64,000 bases of DNA from Larimichthys crocea (lineage: Eukaryota; Chordata; Actinopteri; Sciaenidae): assembly GCF_000972845.2 (NCBI RefSeq), contig NC_040011.1, forward strand, positions 20,475,809 to 20,539,808. Direction: 5' to 3'. Under the pieces are notes generated by a model, which saw only the letters and a program-made list of their open reading frames with translations, was not told where the DNA came from and ran no database searches. The translations under genes were made by a program, and so were the position numbers. This document shows, piece by piece, positions 1-12,273 of this stretch (the first letter of the stretch is position 1; every line of letters starts with the position of its first letter).

Positions 1-198
1 AACAAACACTACAGCCACTGTAGTGTTTGTGCCATCCAGCAGCCACATCCAGCCCTGTTTTGTCTCCATTCCTCTTTTCGGATTTCTGCCACCCCTGGCC
101 CTGCACCACCTCTGGATTCCCTCTGTACAAGATATATGCTTGCTATGGCATATTAACCTCTGTTAGCAATAAAAGTGATGTTGGTCTTTGCTGAAAAT

Positions 199-258
199 CT
201 CTCTCTCTCTCTGTCTCTCTCTCAGACACACACACACACCATCTCTCTCTCACCCCAT
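199..258. repeat. (CT)n/(CA)n compound microsatellite
   Basis: Runs of CT dinucleotides pass into CA dinucleotides and back to CT, with a few interruptions. It is a simple repeat with no coding signal. Confidence 0.9.
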
Positions 259-279
259 CTGTAAACATACTGTCTCATT

Positions 280-372
280 AATGCATGTTACTAACTAAAC
301 TTCTTCCCTGGAGTTTCTGTGCTCTGTCGTCCAGCAGGTTCTTGTGGATCGTGGCTGCTGCTGTGATCCTGC
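280..372 (-). repeat. Dispersed repeat, inverted copy of the unit at 27299-27390
   Basis: Reading the minus strand, this stretch aligns almost base for base with 27299-27390. Both contain the sequence 'GGATCACAGCAGCAGCC' and end near 'AGTTAGTAACATGCATT'. A related but more decayed version lies at about 30020-30110. I infer a dispersed retroposon fragment, perhaps from the 3' region of an L2-like LINE; the family assignment is uncertain. Confidence 0.7.
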
Positions 373-539
373 ATGACGTCATTATTGTTACCATTAACAA
401 TAATATTGGTTGATGATTCGCTTTGGTTCTAAACATACAACTTAACAGTTTTCTTATGCATATGAATATGTTGCCCAAACAAGACCTCCTTTCGGTTGAC
501 CTTGTTTTAAAATGTGATCCACCATGGAAAAATGAGACT

Positions 540-1475
540 GTTAACAAACCTAAAAGAAATTGCAGAAAAGCAGAGCAAAGATGGAGAAAAGTGGAAAAGT
601 AAACTCCAGATCCACTATGATATTCTACGCAACCACCTCTAAGGTTGCTAAGAAATGCCAGACAGGCTCATTTCTCTGAACTCATAAATAAGAACCAAAA
701 CAATAGAGTCCTTTTCACAGACATTGACAGCCTGATAAATCCCACTTCTACATGCCCCACTGACTTTTTCTCAACTACTAAGTGCAGTGAATTTCCATCT
801 TACTTCAGAGATAAGATAATAACAATTAGAATGAATATTAATCAGACAAGGTCATATAATGTTTTAAAAAGCACTGAGCACTTCAAATATACTTTACACT
901 CTCTTACTCAGGTGACTTCAGAGGTGATTAATAAGTTGGTCTCTGAATTAAAACCGTCAATGTGCTCACTTGGCCCCATACCTACCTTGTTTTTAAAAAC
1001 TCTTTTTAACTGCCTTTCAGAGGAATGATTAAGTATTGTCAACCGCCTTTTTTCAGAGGCACTTTCCCTCATGTTTTAAAGACTACTGTCTTCTCAAAAA
1101 AGCCATTTAGATTCCTGAGATTTTGGGAACTATTGACCCATTTTAAACTTCCTTTTCTTAGCAAAGATTTTATGAAAGGTTTTTAAATACTTTTATTAAA
1201 AATAATATATATGAAACCTTTCAGTCCAGTTTTAGAGCACATCATAGCAGATAACAGAGACTGCACTGGTTAGAGTTGTGAACGATATAAGAACTAACAC
1301 TGACTCAAGTAAGCTTTCAGTTGTCTCAGGTCTCAGTCTTTGATACCATTGACGACAAAATCCTCCTGGACAGACAGAAAACCGGGCTGGTCTCCTGGGA
1401 ATGGTTGAAGTCATATCTGACTGACCAGGAGTTCTTTGTTTCTTTACGAGACTACCTCAGAAATTGTCAAAGGTA
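540..1475 (+). pseudogene. Degenerate L2/CR1-type LINE reverse-transcriptase fragment
   Basis: This is a relic of a non-LTR retrotransposon. The best open stretch, 645-1028, reads like the linker between endonuclease and reverse transcriptase in fish L2-like LINEs, with motifs such as 'ARQAHFSELINKN' and 'FRDKI'. A further conserved-looking piece (KRNCRKAEQRWRK) lies just upstream at 545-590. From about 1215 another frame gives 'FQSSFRAHHS', the reverse-transcriptase block 'FQSGFR.HHSTETA', followed by a decayed 'DTIDDKILLD' and 'LKSYLTDQEFFVS'. Stops and frameshifts separate the pieces and the YxDD catalytic box is absent. No LINE 3' tail follows directly, so both ends are uncertain. A second member of the clade lies on the opposite strand at 55962-57345. 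Confidence 0.75.
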
Positions 1476-2279
1476 TCATTGTTGAACAATGAGAGTTAAA
1501 AAAAAAACACATTGCAGAGACATTCCCGAATCTTTAGGTGGGTGACATACAACAGTTGTATGCTTGTAAACAATGTCACACCATACATACATATATCTTC
1601 AGTTTGTTTCACTATGATGGAGAATGAAGCTATTGTTTCAGGTAAGGCATGTCCTTGAAATATGGGGCCTATGCTTGTTAGCAGCCATTCTCGCCTGAAG
1701 AAATCCCCAGATGATTAGCCGGGACTGAGATCTCTGATCGTGTGTCTTTGATGAAAGCACTAATAATTCTATTTTTTTTTTTACTGTGAGCAACCACCTC
1801 CACATCACATACTATTATTTGATAATTTTAATATTAGTATTGACTGATTAGCACAGATTATAACTGCTACATGGTACATTCAGTTCATCATATTAACATT
1901 GCATCAAATGAATAGCTCGTAGTGATACATGCACAGAATTATCATCCAAATCTGAAACACTGCAAAGCCTTTCAGGACTTACACTCTTCAGGTGACCAGA
2001 AATACAAATGCTAATGTTTTTGTGTCTGATTGCTGTAGCTGATTGTTAACTGGCCATAAATGGTGTCAGAAATGAGGTTTGGTAGAAAAAATAACCTAAA
2101 GGATTTTTCTACAAGTTTAAAAGGAGGACAGGTTGAGTTTAGCTTATTTCACATTTAGTTTCATTAGTGTCTATGACTCTCTGTGATCTGAAGGTGAAAT
2201 ATTAACAAAGTAGAGTAGCTTTCACATTGACGTTATGGAGCAAAGTTGACCTTGTGAGTATTGGGTACAGGGTCATTGT
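1476..2279. other. AT-rich DNA, nothing recognised
   Basis: No convincing exon, repeat family or structured element is visible. There are short poly-A and poly-T runs only. Confidence 0.6.
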
Positions 2280-2640
2280 CGGGTCACAGTGCTGGCACAT
2301 CCCCATCCAGAGGAGGGGTTTGTTAATCCTCTTCAGGCCCAGGAATGCCATCACTGGCCTAGCCGTGGTTAGGTCCCGCAGCCGGCAGCAGGGCCTCCAA
2401 TGCTAATTGGAGGCTCTGAAGCGATAGGAGGCATGCAAATATCTCCGGCTTTACTCAGATACCCTTCTGTTCTACTTCCAGTCCTCTCCAATCCCCTCAT
2501 TCCACCTGACTGGAGGAGAGGAGGCGAGCACAGCTGCCAGTTTGTTGCCTCCTTCCCGTGGGCCCAAGCTGTGTCAAAGGAAGGGGGGAAGGGAGGGGGC
2601 CACTGAGGCCGCTGTTGCCTTGATTAGGGGCTGGGCTTCC
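2280..2640. promoter_or_regulatory. GC-richer block with inverted CCAAT pair and octamer; candidate regulatory element
   Basis: Within this repeat-free, GC-richer block, 2394-2401 (CCTCCAAT) and 2406-2413 (ATTGGAGG) form a perfect 8-bp inverted repeat around a 4-nt spacer. It thus carries two CCAAT boxes facing opposite ways. A POU octamer, ATGCAAAT, follows at 2433-2440. These are known binding motifs for NF-Y and POU factors, but both are short enough to occur by chance. A cis-regulatory role is inference only. Confidence 0.2.
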
Positions 2641-5600
2641 AGGCCCATGTCATGTACTGTACATCAGAGGAGATCAGCAAGCCAGCCTGAAAGTCAGATG
2701 ACACCAAGCACATGCACGGCACTCCCCACCCCCCGACGGCTCTGCCTCCTTCTTTTATCACCTACCTCCCCCATCATCTCTTACTGCCATTTCTCCTCAC
2801 TCTTACCTACAGCTCCCTCTCACTCACTACCCTCCATCACCCCCTCCACATAGTTTGATCTCACCTGTCTGTCTCACCCCTCAACACCACTCTCCCGTAA
2901 AATGGATCAGAAAAGGAAACCTGCAGAATGCTGGTGGTTATCTAGAGGGAATGAGAGAGAAAGACATGAAAAAAGACGAGTGGCGTTTTGGTGGGGGCTG
3001 TCTGGGTAAAAGACCAGAACAGACCAGCCACGAGGAAGATGTTTAGACTTGGGCGGGGAGCTTGTCAAAACCATCAGGCTTTAGCCTTTGAAGAAGACCT
3101 CTTGGTTCAGGACTCGAGAGTCACTTGACATTATAAGGGTGTTAGCCAAATAATTGTCAGGAATCCATCTACATTATTTATCTATAGCAATGTCTTTGCC
3201 GGGAGAAAGACAAATGACCAGTGTCATGAAATGTTCCTAATATTGCAAACAGCAACCTTTGTGCACACCAGGTGAAATACAGGCATTTCCTGTCCATTAT
3301 GGATTTACACTGCAGCTTCTTTTAGTCACAAATGAACACATAATACACATAGTCCTTTCACAGGAGGTGGAGAGAATACATATTGTTTTTGTTCATTATT
3401 TTGTATTTTCATTTGGAATTCATGTTTCATGTAGATCTATGAGTGACGTGGACTGGAGTGCACTTTTGATTTTTCACATTAATAGTGCAATTGGCATGAT
3501 TAAAGGAATTCAGCTTTTTGGTTAAGTATGTAGCAGTAACAGTTCGCAGTGCTATCTATCATAGCATGAAAATATATAGACAAATAAATAAATCCCACAT
3601 TGTATCTTCGTTGTTTCATTTGTTTAAATGTAAAAACATACATTTTATTTGTGTGTTTGTGCATGTGTGGATTACCAAAATGAAAGTGGCTCTCATGATT
3701 AACGACCTTTTATCTTCTGAGAAAAGTTCTCATGAAAAAACAAATCTCAGTTTTTCTGCACAACTTAGATTTTCTTGAAGAAAAAAAAAGATAAATTCAG
3801 TTTTTCTGAATTAACAAGATAGCTTCAGCAGGCTCTCAACTCCCCTAAGCCTAACCCAAATCCCAAAATCAGCCTCCAGCATGTTCCAGCGGGCCCAGAC
3901 TGGAATCTCAGCCCTCTCAGTCTGACCCAAAGCCCCAAACACTGGCTCACCAGCCCCAAGATGGCCCCCAGCGAGCTCCAGTTTGAGCTTTTTTGGCCCT
4001 AGTCTTTACACTGTGGTATTCTGCTGGCGAATCAGAGGGAAGGAAGTCAGCGTCTCCACAGACTAGGCTTCACTCTCGGGTGTCCTCTTGTGTCCAGCAG
4101 GGCTTTTTGTTCATGAAGCCAAATATTAATGTAAACTTCTGTGCTTTATTAGTGATATGTATCTGATGAATAAAGCTCACAATTCTTCACAGAGGTGAAG
4201 GAGACTACCTCAATCAGACCATGGTGCTGCAAAGACACCACCACTGAGGGAGACCAACAAGAGGAAGAGAATAGCTTGGGGGAAAACACAGCGAATGAAC
4301 ATTAGACCAGGGGAAATCTGTACTTTAGTCTGAAGAGTCCAAATGTAAGATTTTTGGTGCCTTGCTAGTGACACTGTTGGTGATGTGAGCACACATCAGA
4401 CACTCCATCTCCAGAGAGTGGACAGCTGAGGGCCACTGAAGGCCTGACCAGGGCGCTACATACTGACACGACAGACACTGCTTCAGCTCAACAGCTTAAG
4501 GCAAGTCCAGATATCTCCCTTTATATTATTTTTACTATTATTGTTGTTGTTATTATTTTTAATGCTAGCCTTTCTTGCTTGCTGCTGCTTCACATTAAGT
4601 GCTTAACTGCAAAAAGGGTGGATGGCTTTGATTATGAAGTAGTCACAGTAAACACAGTGTGTCAAGGTTAATTCTGACCACAATCGGTTTGCAAAAATGT
4701 GTGACAAAGCAGGGCAGTGGACAGGGTGACAGGGTGAGCTGCAGGTGAGAGGGTACACAACTCTAACTCCTCAGCAAACATGAACTATTTTTACGGTGTC
4801 CTGCTCCTGTGTGGAAAACTGACTGAGTATGCAGCATGAAAATAGATGGAGATTCTAACTATTATTGACTGACCTCTTTATTAAAACAACCTGAATTTGT
4901 ATATCCAGCTGCTCTCCTGCTGCATTCAAAGTAGCGTCTAGACAAATGTTTACTATACTATTAAACCACATTCACTGTTTCTATGGTGTGGGTGTCCACA
5001 TCAGCCTGAACTGAAATCCTAAGGATTAAACTTTATACTATCCTTGATATGAGGAGCACCTGATTCAGCAACTTGTTACTGCATAATGACACATGAAGAA
5101 TGCTTCATCTCAAACATTTCCCTTTATAGAATGGAGCTCTTCTGGACTTCTGATTCAGTGGTCCAGCTAAGAAATATGTGAAATGTGCCCCTTTCCAACC
5201 TCCCCCACCTCATGTTTTCTCCCATAGCCTCTCTTTAGCTCTGTCCTCTTCGAACTCTGACTAGTGCACATGTGACAACCATAAGGGGAATGCAATGAGT
5301 CCTTTGCGGCAACTTTCTGGCATACCAGGGCATAAATTAGCCTTCTCTCCTGTGTGTCTCTATCCTCCCCTGGGTGGTTCATTCTGCTCCCTCAGGTCCC
5401 CTTTGAGATCCAGCAGCACATGCACATGGCTAAGACAGACAAGTGTTGAACAGGCCATCCTTATAGCACCACCACACACTACGCTTCCTGCTCCACTAAT
5501 ACCTCGCCACCACCCCTCTGTTCGCCTTAACTCTCGGAGGAAGTCCTCCTTTCCTGAAGCCATCACTCTCAGCACCCTTAGGTCAGGACTAAAATGTGAC

Positions 5601-7339
5601 TTATGGGCTCAGACAGGGATAGGCTTGGCTTGTGTTTGTGCAGCAGCTAAGAGCAACACAGAGCAGTGTGAGGTACTGGTTTCTAGTGTATGGAGTTGTG
5701 GGCGGAAAGCACCATGTTTTCTCTACCTCCCCCTCTGATTGAAAGAAGTATTTGTTTTTTTCACAACTAGACTCAGCCATTTGACCTCTCTTCGAACCAG
5801 CATATGCTTCTTGGCCTTACACTTGTGGCCAATCTGGACCTACTGGAACTGATGCTTACTGCCAGTTGTATGAAATATGATAATACATATGAGTTGTGTG
5901 GCTGTGAAACAGCTTCAGTGCGGCTCAATGTACAACCAAAAGCAGCCTGTGAACCACAGGCTTTAAAAGCAAAAGCAAGTAAAGCTGAACTTAAGATGTT
6001 AACTGTTGTTGTAGCTTGTACCTTAACTAAGTTAGAATTTACACTGTACTATCTCTTTCATCCTTTATATATTTAAGGACGGATGCTGAATGACAAAATT
6101 TGAAATTTAAAATGGAATTTTAATTTTTATTATTGAAAATAATTCAATGATCGAACCCTTCCTACCTACCTTAAAAGTCGGACCACAACAAAGACTTTGA
6201 GAAACAGGCCATTGTTGAATCTATTGTTTGAAATGAACAAACATGAACCAAAAGCATCATGACTGCCTTCATGACACTACTCCAAGAAGTTTTGATGTGA
6301 TAGAAAAACTTGATCTTAACATCTAATTTTACTACAATTATGTAATTTATACTGCAGGCTGGAGCCTCTGTTAACAGTGACAAATAGACAGACAGATCCA
6401 TGTTAGACTATGCTCACCTCCATGCACTGTGATTCCCCCTTCATCTCCTGCATTAATTTAATGTTCAGCGTCCTCAAATGTTGGAAAAGTTAGATCACTA
6501 GATTATTAATTTACATGATACAAATGATCCTGACCATTCAAATGAATACAAACAACATGAATAATGCTCAACATTTAGTATTACATCATCATATAGACCT
6601 GCTGACCATCCCTCTGCACGTCCAAATGAGACTGACTTTCATTAAAGAAAGAAATAATTAATGATGATAATAGTAAATGAATGCATAAATAATAAAACAT
6701 AGATGTATGTAGTGACATTTCCCCATGTGATCATTGTGTGTTCCTTCTGCTCCATCATTTCCATTTGTCTTGTGTAGATAAATGTGTTTCTGTGCACACG
6801 GCATCACATCTTTTTGGAAAAAAACTAAACCTAAAATGAACCCCACTGTGAAATCATTTGGACTGTATTCCTAAGCATAACATTGTGTGTCTTGTAGGTT
6901 CATGGCTAGGTGGAGCAAAGTTACCATTGTGCTAACTAGGAACACCTGGCCTAAGTTACTTAAAGTTCCCATGAAGCAGCTAGCAGGGTGCTTATTGCTT
7001 CTGTATATTTATGTGTGTCCTATAAAAACAGGCAGCTAGGGAGGGACTTGCCACAGAGAAAATATTCTGTCCATAAAATATGATCCAGTTTCACCAAAGT
7101 GAATCACTGAATAAAGTTATTAAGTTGTGTTTTTGTACAGTAACCAGAACTGTCTCTGGTGAGGCATTCCAGCAGTGACAAAAGAAGAATTCTGTTCATT
7201 AGACGACGACAGGAATCTCTCAGGCCTCTTTTGTGAAATCTATCAAAATCTTCCATTATGTAGCTGACTATTGCCTTTAATTCCACTCTATCCTATTCAT
7301 AGCTGTGCCACCTAGGATATCAAAATGGTCGAATGGTTG
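2641..7339. other. Noncoding DNA, no gene recognised
   Basis: Pyrimidine-rich stretches (2700-2900) and AT-rich DNA alternate. The short open frames have no recognisable domains, no sensible codon signature and no flanking splice pattern. No family repeat was identified with confidence. Confidence 0.55.
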
Positions 7340-7377
7340 ACCAGGCAGTTAAAGGGCTAACACTTTAACTGCCTGGT
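7340..7377. repeat. Perfect 15-bp hairpin
   Basis: ACCAGGCAGTTAAAG (7340-7354) is followed by an 8-nt loop and its exact reverse complement (7363-7377). The sequence could extrude as a cruciform or form an RNA stem-loop. It may be the core of a small MITE, but the flanks show only weak further complementarity. Confidence 0.8.
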
Positions 7378-7643
7378 TGGTAGAACAAATTTTGAGTGAT
7401 TATATCTATTGAGAGGAATGTTTAAATTAACTCATCTGATTGAGCCATCTCTACCATTCGGCTAAGGTACGTTGCACTAAAAAAAATACATTAGATGTCA
7501 CTGTGTCTTTAAACAGTAGTCTTCATTTGGCCTCCAATGAGGAAGTATTCTGCCCAGAACACGGGGGATCCAATCAAGCCTTGCCCTGAAAAGACTGAAG
7601 ATTTCTAAGCAATCCCAGGGTACGGTTGAGTAGTCAAAAAAAA

Positions 7644-7742
7644 TTAGCTCCTAAGTCCTTTCCAAACCACTTTTCCTTGACCTTGATGGAAAATGTCACA
7701 AGGTCAAGGAAAAATGCGAAGGAGAGTTCGTAAGGAGTTAGG
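7644..7742. repeat. Long imperfect hairpin, probable core of a MITE
   Basis: A perfect 14-bp inner stem (TTTTCCTTGACCTT at 7671-7684 with AAGGTCAAGGAAAA at 7700-7713) extends imperfectly outwards to TTAGCTCCTAAG and TAAGGAGTTAGG. This gives arms of about 40 bp. Similar 'CTCCTTTCC' and 'AGTTAGGAAGGTTCCTAAG' motifs recur at 8140-8160 and 8545-8565. The hairpin may therefore be part of a larger non-autonomous DNA element (about 7640-8565) into which the hAT MITE at 8210 later inserted. Family unknown. Confidence 0.55.
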
Positions 7743-8209
7743 AGAAGACGACTGCAGTGTTCAGAGAATCCGATTGCTCTTACACTTAGACTACGTCATT
7801 ATGTGTTATTGACGTGATCAGCGGTAAGACTACAAAGTTCAGAAGATGAACTACAAAACGCGCACCTGAGATACTTACTAGATGCTCCCCGTGCGCTCTG
7901 ACCACGTTGCTTCATGACATTACGTCAACACGTATGTTCATATTCACACATTCTCTCTGCTGCAGGCGGCATCACACTGTAAAATAAATTGATGTTTTAA
8001 TATCTGGTTGTGCATGACTCAACGGTGCGTCGATTTTATTGTCGCTGCCGCAAAGAATTGTGGGACCGCATTACCTCCCTTCCTTTGGTAAAGGATAGTC
8101 CGGTGTATCCTATGCTAAAGGAGATAACAAAGGAGCACTGAAGCTCCTTTCCTTAACAGTTTGAGAATTCAAACAGCTCTTATCATGGCGGACACGTTAA
8201 TACTTCCGG

Positions 8210-8523
8210 CAGGGCCGGTCCTGGCTATGGGCAATGTGGGCGGCCGCCCAGGGCGCATTCTCCGTGGGGGGCGCACGAACGCCCGAAAAAGCAAAAAACC
8301 ACGATAATTTTCGATACCGCTCATTAAGTTAGCGGAGCGGGCGCCCCGGCAGCGGGGTGTTGACAAGGCAGCGGGGGGGCGTCGGACAGACCGATGGGGG
8401 CGCACGCATCCCGGGGCGCACGGCGCATCCAGGGGCGCATGGGCGGCCGTTAGGGCGCACGAGAAAATGTTCGCCTCGGGGGGGGGGTCGCCCAGGGCAC
8501 AAATGTGGCCAGGACCGGCGCTG
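8210..8523. mobile_element. GC-rich non-autonomous hAT element (MITE) with 8-bp TSD
   Basis: The element begins CAGGGCCGGTCCTGGC and ends GCCAGGACCGGCGCTG, inverted repeats that match at 15 of 16 positions and fit the hAT terminal pattern CAGNG. The 8 bases before it (8202-8209) and after it (8524-8531) are both ACTTCCGG, a perfect 8-bp target-site duplication typical of hAT insertion. The 314-bp body is strikingly GC-rich with G-runs and repeated 'GGGGCGCA' motifs, against AT-rich surroundings. It encodes no transposase and would need an autonomous partner in trans. Confidence 0.92.
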
Positions 8524-8531
8524 ACTTCCGG

Positions 8532-10890
8532 ATCATTTCACTCAGTTAGGAAGGTTCCTAAGCAAAATTGACTATTGCACTGGACCCCCACTCTTTATGG
8601 GTGTTTTTAACTTTACATCCTGGGAGGACTAATGGCACCAGGAGTCACATGCAACCTCTATACAAAGGGTGTGTCAAAATGGAAATGTCAGAAATTCAGT
8701 GTTTTGAACACAAACCAAGAATGCTTTGCAGCATTTTAACAGAAATGAAATAGATCTAATGCTGCAAAAGCATTTATGCCATTGCACCATCACACAGTTG
8801 AAGTATCTTGAGATAAAAAAATGAGAAATTAATGCTTCGATGTGTTTTGCATAATTTTACTTTGTTTGTCATGTTTTTCCATGTCTAAATGCAAACTAGT
8901 TATGCTGCATAGTGTGCCACCAGAAATGTGGATCTTGCACCTCAAAATATATTTGTGCTGCTGCACCACCACACCGATGAGTTGTGTTGAGTTAAAAAAG
9001 AAAAAGCCAGAAGTGCATTTTTTTGTTTTTGAGAATGTTTTGCACTGTGCCAATACAATCAGAAGTGGATCTGGAAACATTTTTTCTGCTGTTTTACCTA
9101 CTTTGTTAATATGGAAACCAGCAATGATTTGTGGCATACTACCATAAATAAAACGTGTGCTATGCCTAGAAACATGTTTTTGCTGTTTATGTCTTCATAA
9201 ATTAACATTATATCTTTTATTATTATTATACTTTTTCTCCTGTTTTAACCATAAAACGAAATCGAGACCATTTGGTAGAGACAAAAAAAACTTTTTTCTT
9301 GGTGGGGTTGTTAAATTATTTAAATTTCCCTTTGACTGTAATGGTGACAAAAACTAGATTTCAAAATTTAAATTTAAATTTTATTATACCATTATTCATT
9401 ACTTCATTTGAACATTGGCATCCAGGCTTTAAGCCAGCTGTTTGTGTTATGTGTGGTTCATCTTGATTTATTGATTTATTTGTGCAGTCATTGTACCATC
9501 CTATCATGCTCCTTCAACCACAAATATCAATAGATGCAAATCCCGACACAATCATGTACAAAATGATATAATGACATTGGACAGATAGTCCAGTTTCTCA
9601 CCTCTCCCATGTAAAGTCAGTCAATTTACCACCTGTAGACAGCCCAGTCAATACACACACAACACAACTTTCACTCTAGCTGTCAGTTCACAATCACTAA
9701 GCAGCAACAGACACAGCAACAAAATCATACAACATGCTGTGATGTGATGTTTCATCTTCATTTTGAATTTTGCTGTCCAACAGCTTTTTGTCCATAAGGT
9801 ATGTAATTATAGCAGCCGGCACTATGGACATAATGGAAAGGTGAAAAGACCGAACAGGATGGAACAGAGGAAGGTAAGAAGAGAAAAGAAGAAAGAGAAG
9901 AAAGAAGCCAAGGGGGGCAAATATTTTCACAATTAAAGTTTACAATGAACAGAATGAATCTGTGGAGTCCTAGTGGTCCCAAAGTTTCCACAAACATCAG
10001 CTTCAATAGACCAAAATCCAATGCAACCACAAGCAGAAATCAGGATAGATGAAATGTACAGCTAAGTGAGATGAGTAAGTACTTGTAGAGATCAGGGTTC
10101 AGCCACATGTTCACAAGGCTTATAATGCTGAAAGCAAATGTATGAAGTAGCACTGACCATTTGGGAAGTGACTGGGGAAAAGATGCACGTATATATAGTA
10201 TACTGACAGGGTAATTAGGGGAATGAGAACTAGACAAGAATGTGGATGTGGGAATCAGGTGGGAAGTCGAGCACCATGTGTCGCAAATAAACTATCTTTT
10301 GTGTGTGGTCTAAGTTAGCTATATCAAAGACCTATGTCAAGTACAACAACGCTACACCAGAGTACTGGAATGTAACTTTTAAGGCTACTACTGTAGAAGA
10401 CATGGAAAATATTAGCTGATGTTATCTTAAATATCAAGCTCATAGTCCATATGTCACATTACATTGATGCAAATAATTGCTCAGCTTACACTGCAGAAGA
10501 TGATCCACACAAAAGTTTTGCCATGGTTTACTTGGCTGGGAACAAGCAGTCCTCATAAAATTAGTCCTGTCTTGAACTAATTGGTTACAATGTAGCAACG
10601 ACTTAAAGGTCTAGTGTCTTTGATTCAGGGGAGTTTCTTTACAGAATATAATATAGAATAGATTATGATATGATATGCATAATTATGTTCTCGTCACCTG
10701 AAAATTCGAATGGTGTTGTTGTTACTTGAGAATGAGCATTTTTTGTAGCATCTTGTTTGCATTTTTCACACATTTAACAGTTACTGCTTCATGCTAGAAA
10801 AGGGAAAGTGAGGTGAGGGGTAGTTGCTGAATACAACCCCCACTATGCCCACTTAATGTCACTAAATCCTCCACACCGGTTTCTTTAAAT
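8532..10890. other. AT-rich noncoding DNA, nothing recognised
   Basis: I see no exon with family features, no TIR or LTR structure and no clear SINE or LINE signature. Short frames here are low-complexity or opposite-strand overlaps. Confidence 0.55.
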
Positions 10891-10894
10891 TATC

Positions 10895-11275
10895 CTCATG
10901 TTGCAATGGCGCCGCACTAGTGGCAGCTTGTTGCAGCAGCTCCGGTATTATGTCACGTTTTGTGTTTTTTGTCGTTTTTTTCTACTTAAACACTTTTTTA
11001 TACAACTGTGGAATGGAATGGCTTTGGGCAGAGTAACCATGTGGGTAACCATGCCAACGGCAGCGGTTGCACTGTTTACCTTCACGACGAGCTGCTAGCG
11101 CTCTCCAAACCTGAGCTGCTGACCAGAGAAAGACCACAGATCGACGAGTTGAAGAGGAGACGCCGGAATGGACTTGCTGCTGTTGTCAACGAGTCAATCC
11201 TCTGTGGACTGACACCATTGTCTTTTTATTTCAATAACATTTTACACAGACACTCACTCGGCGCTCAGCAATAGT
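10895..11275 (+). pseudogene. Possible 5' fragment of a non-LTR retrotransposon
   Basis: The frame through 11008-11270 contains 'VYLHDELLALSKPELL' followed by a basic run (KRRRRNG). This resembles the segment preceding the endonuclease of fish jockey-type LINEs ('YTRDELLSLR...' then an arginine-rich run). The upstream stretch, with ATGGCGCCGC and GCAGCAGCTCC, also has the feel of a LINE 5' UTR. No endonuclease catalytic motif follows. It could be a chance frame; confidence is low. Confidence 0.3.
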
Positions 11276-12273
11276 GTTTCACAGCTTCGTACTGTTGTAC
11301 TGTCACACAATTCTTTGTTAAAGATTTCACTCAATAGAAACCACTCCAGGATCCTGTTACACTAGCAGACCTCATCAACCTGTGATGCACTGCAGGACTT
11401 ATTTTGTGATGAAGTCTTCTCATTTCCTGTCTGATGTACTGCGCTGATTATTGCAACTGTGGTAATGACCTCTCAGATTTTTCTCAACATTTGTGTCTCT
11501 TTTTGATCTCACTCAGAGAAGTAAGAGAAGTCTATCTGTGAACTCAATCTACTCTCATCCAGCCTTCTCAACTTATGAATCTCAGGTTCATCTGCAAGTG
11601 CTCACTGATTTCTCATCCAGACTTAAAGTAATGCTAGGAAAAAATAGTTCATCTGACCAAATCACTTTTTTTACTGCAGACCAGTACCTACACAATTATT
11701 TAATAATTAATATTGTATCATTGCAGGCTGAATGAATTGAATGAAAATAGTTGTGGGCTGCCAGTCATTATAGTCGTCCATACTGCAATTACCCAAATTA
11801 TATTTTATGTGAAAACATTTTCTTTGTTTTTGGACCATTTGATAAAACAAAACATATAAAACTGATCTGTCATTTATTACATCTACCCATTTTATATTGT
11901 CAAATGAAAACAAAAATGATGTATTGGTAGCTGGAGGGTAATAACGATTAATAATAAATGGCATTTTGAAATTGCTAGTGTCTGACTACAACTGCTGATA
12001 ATGGAGGTGGTCATCATTTGATGAACATGTTAATAAAATGGTATATGGCACAAGAATATGCTGAAATACTAAATGTCTATTTATAATAGTAATCCCTGGT
12101 TGAACATGATTCTGAGTTTGGATACTACTTTTACCTGCTTCTGAATACAGTTCAAATTAATATAACTATACATGGTTGCTATGACAAAGTTAATCATTAA
12201 ATTTTCAGTAAAAGTCATTTTAAATAACTGTTCACACACCGGTGCACCTCGAAAAAGAAGGTAAGCTACATCA
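11276..12273. other. AT-rich noncoding DNA, nothing recognised
   Basis: No gene, RNA or repeat family could be supported in this stretch. Confidence 0.55.

Noticed and set aside
5167..5738. Overlapping frames on both strands around 5.2-5.7 kb
   Set aside because: Mutually overlapping, without recognisable domains or a coding signature.
8169..8405. Arginine/proline-rich frame on the minus strand
   Set aside because: It lies within the GC-rich hAT MITE and reflects composition only.
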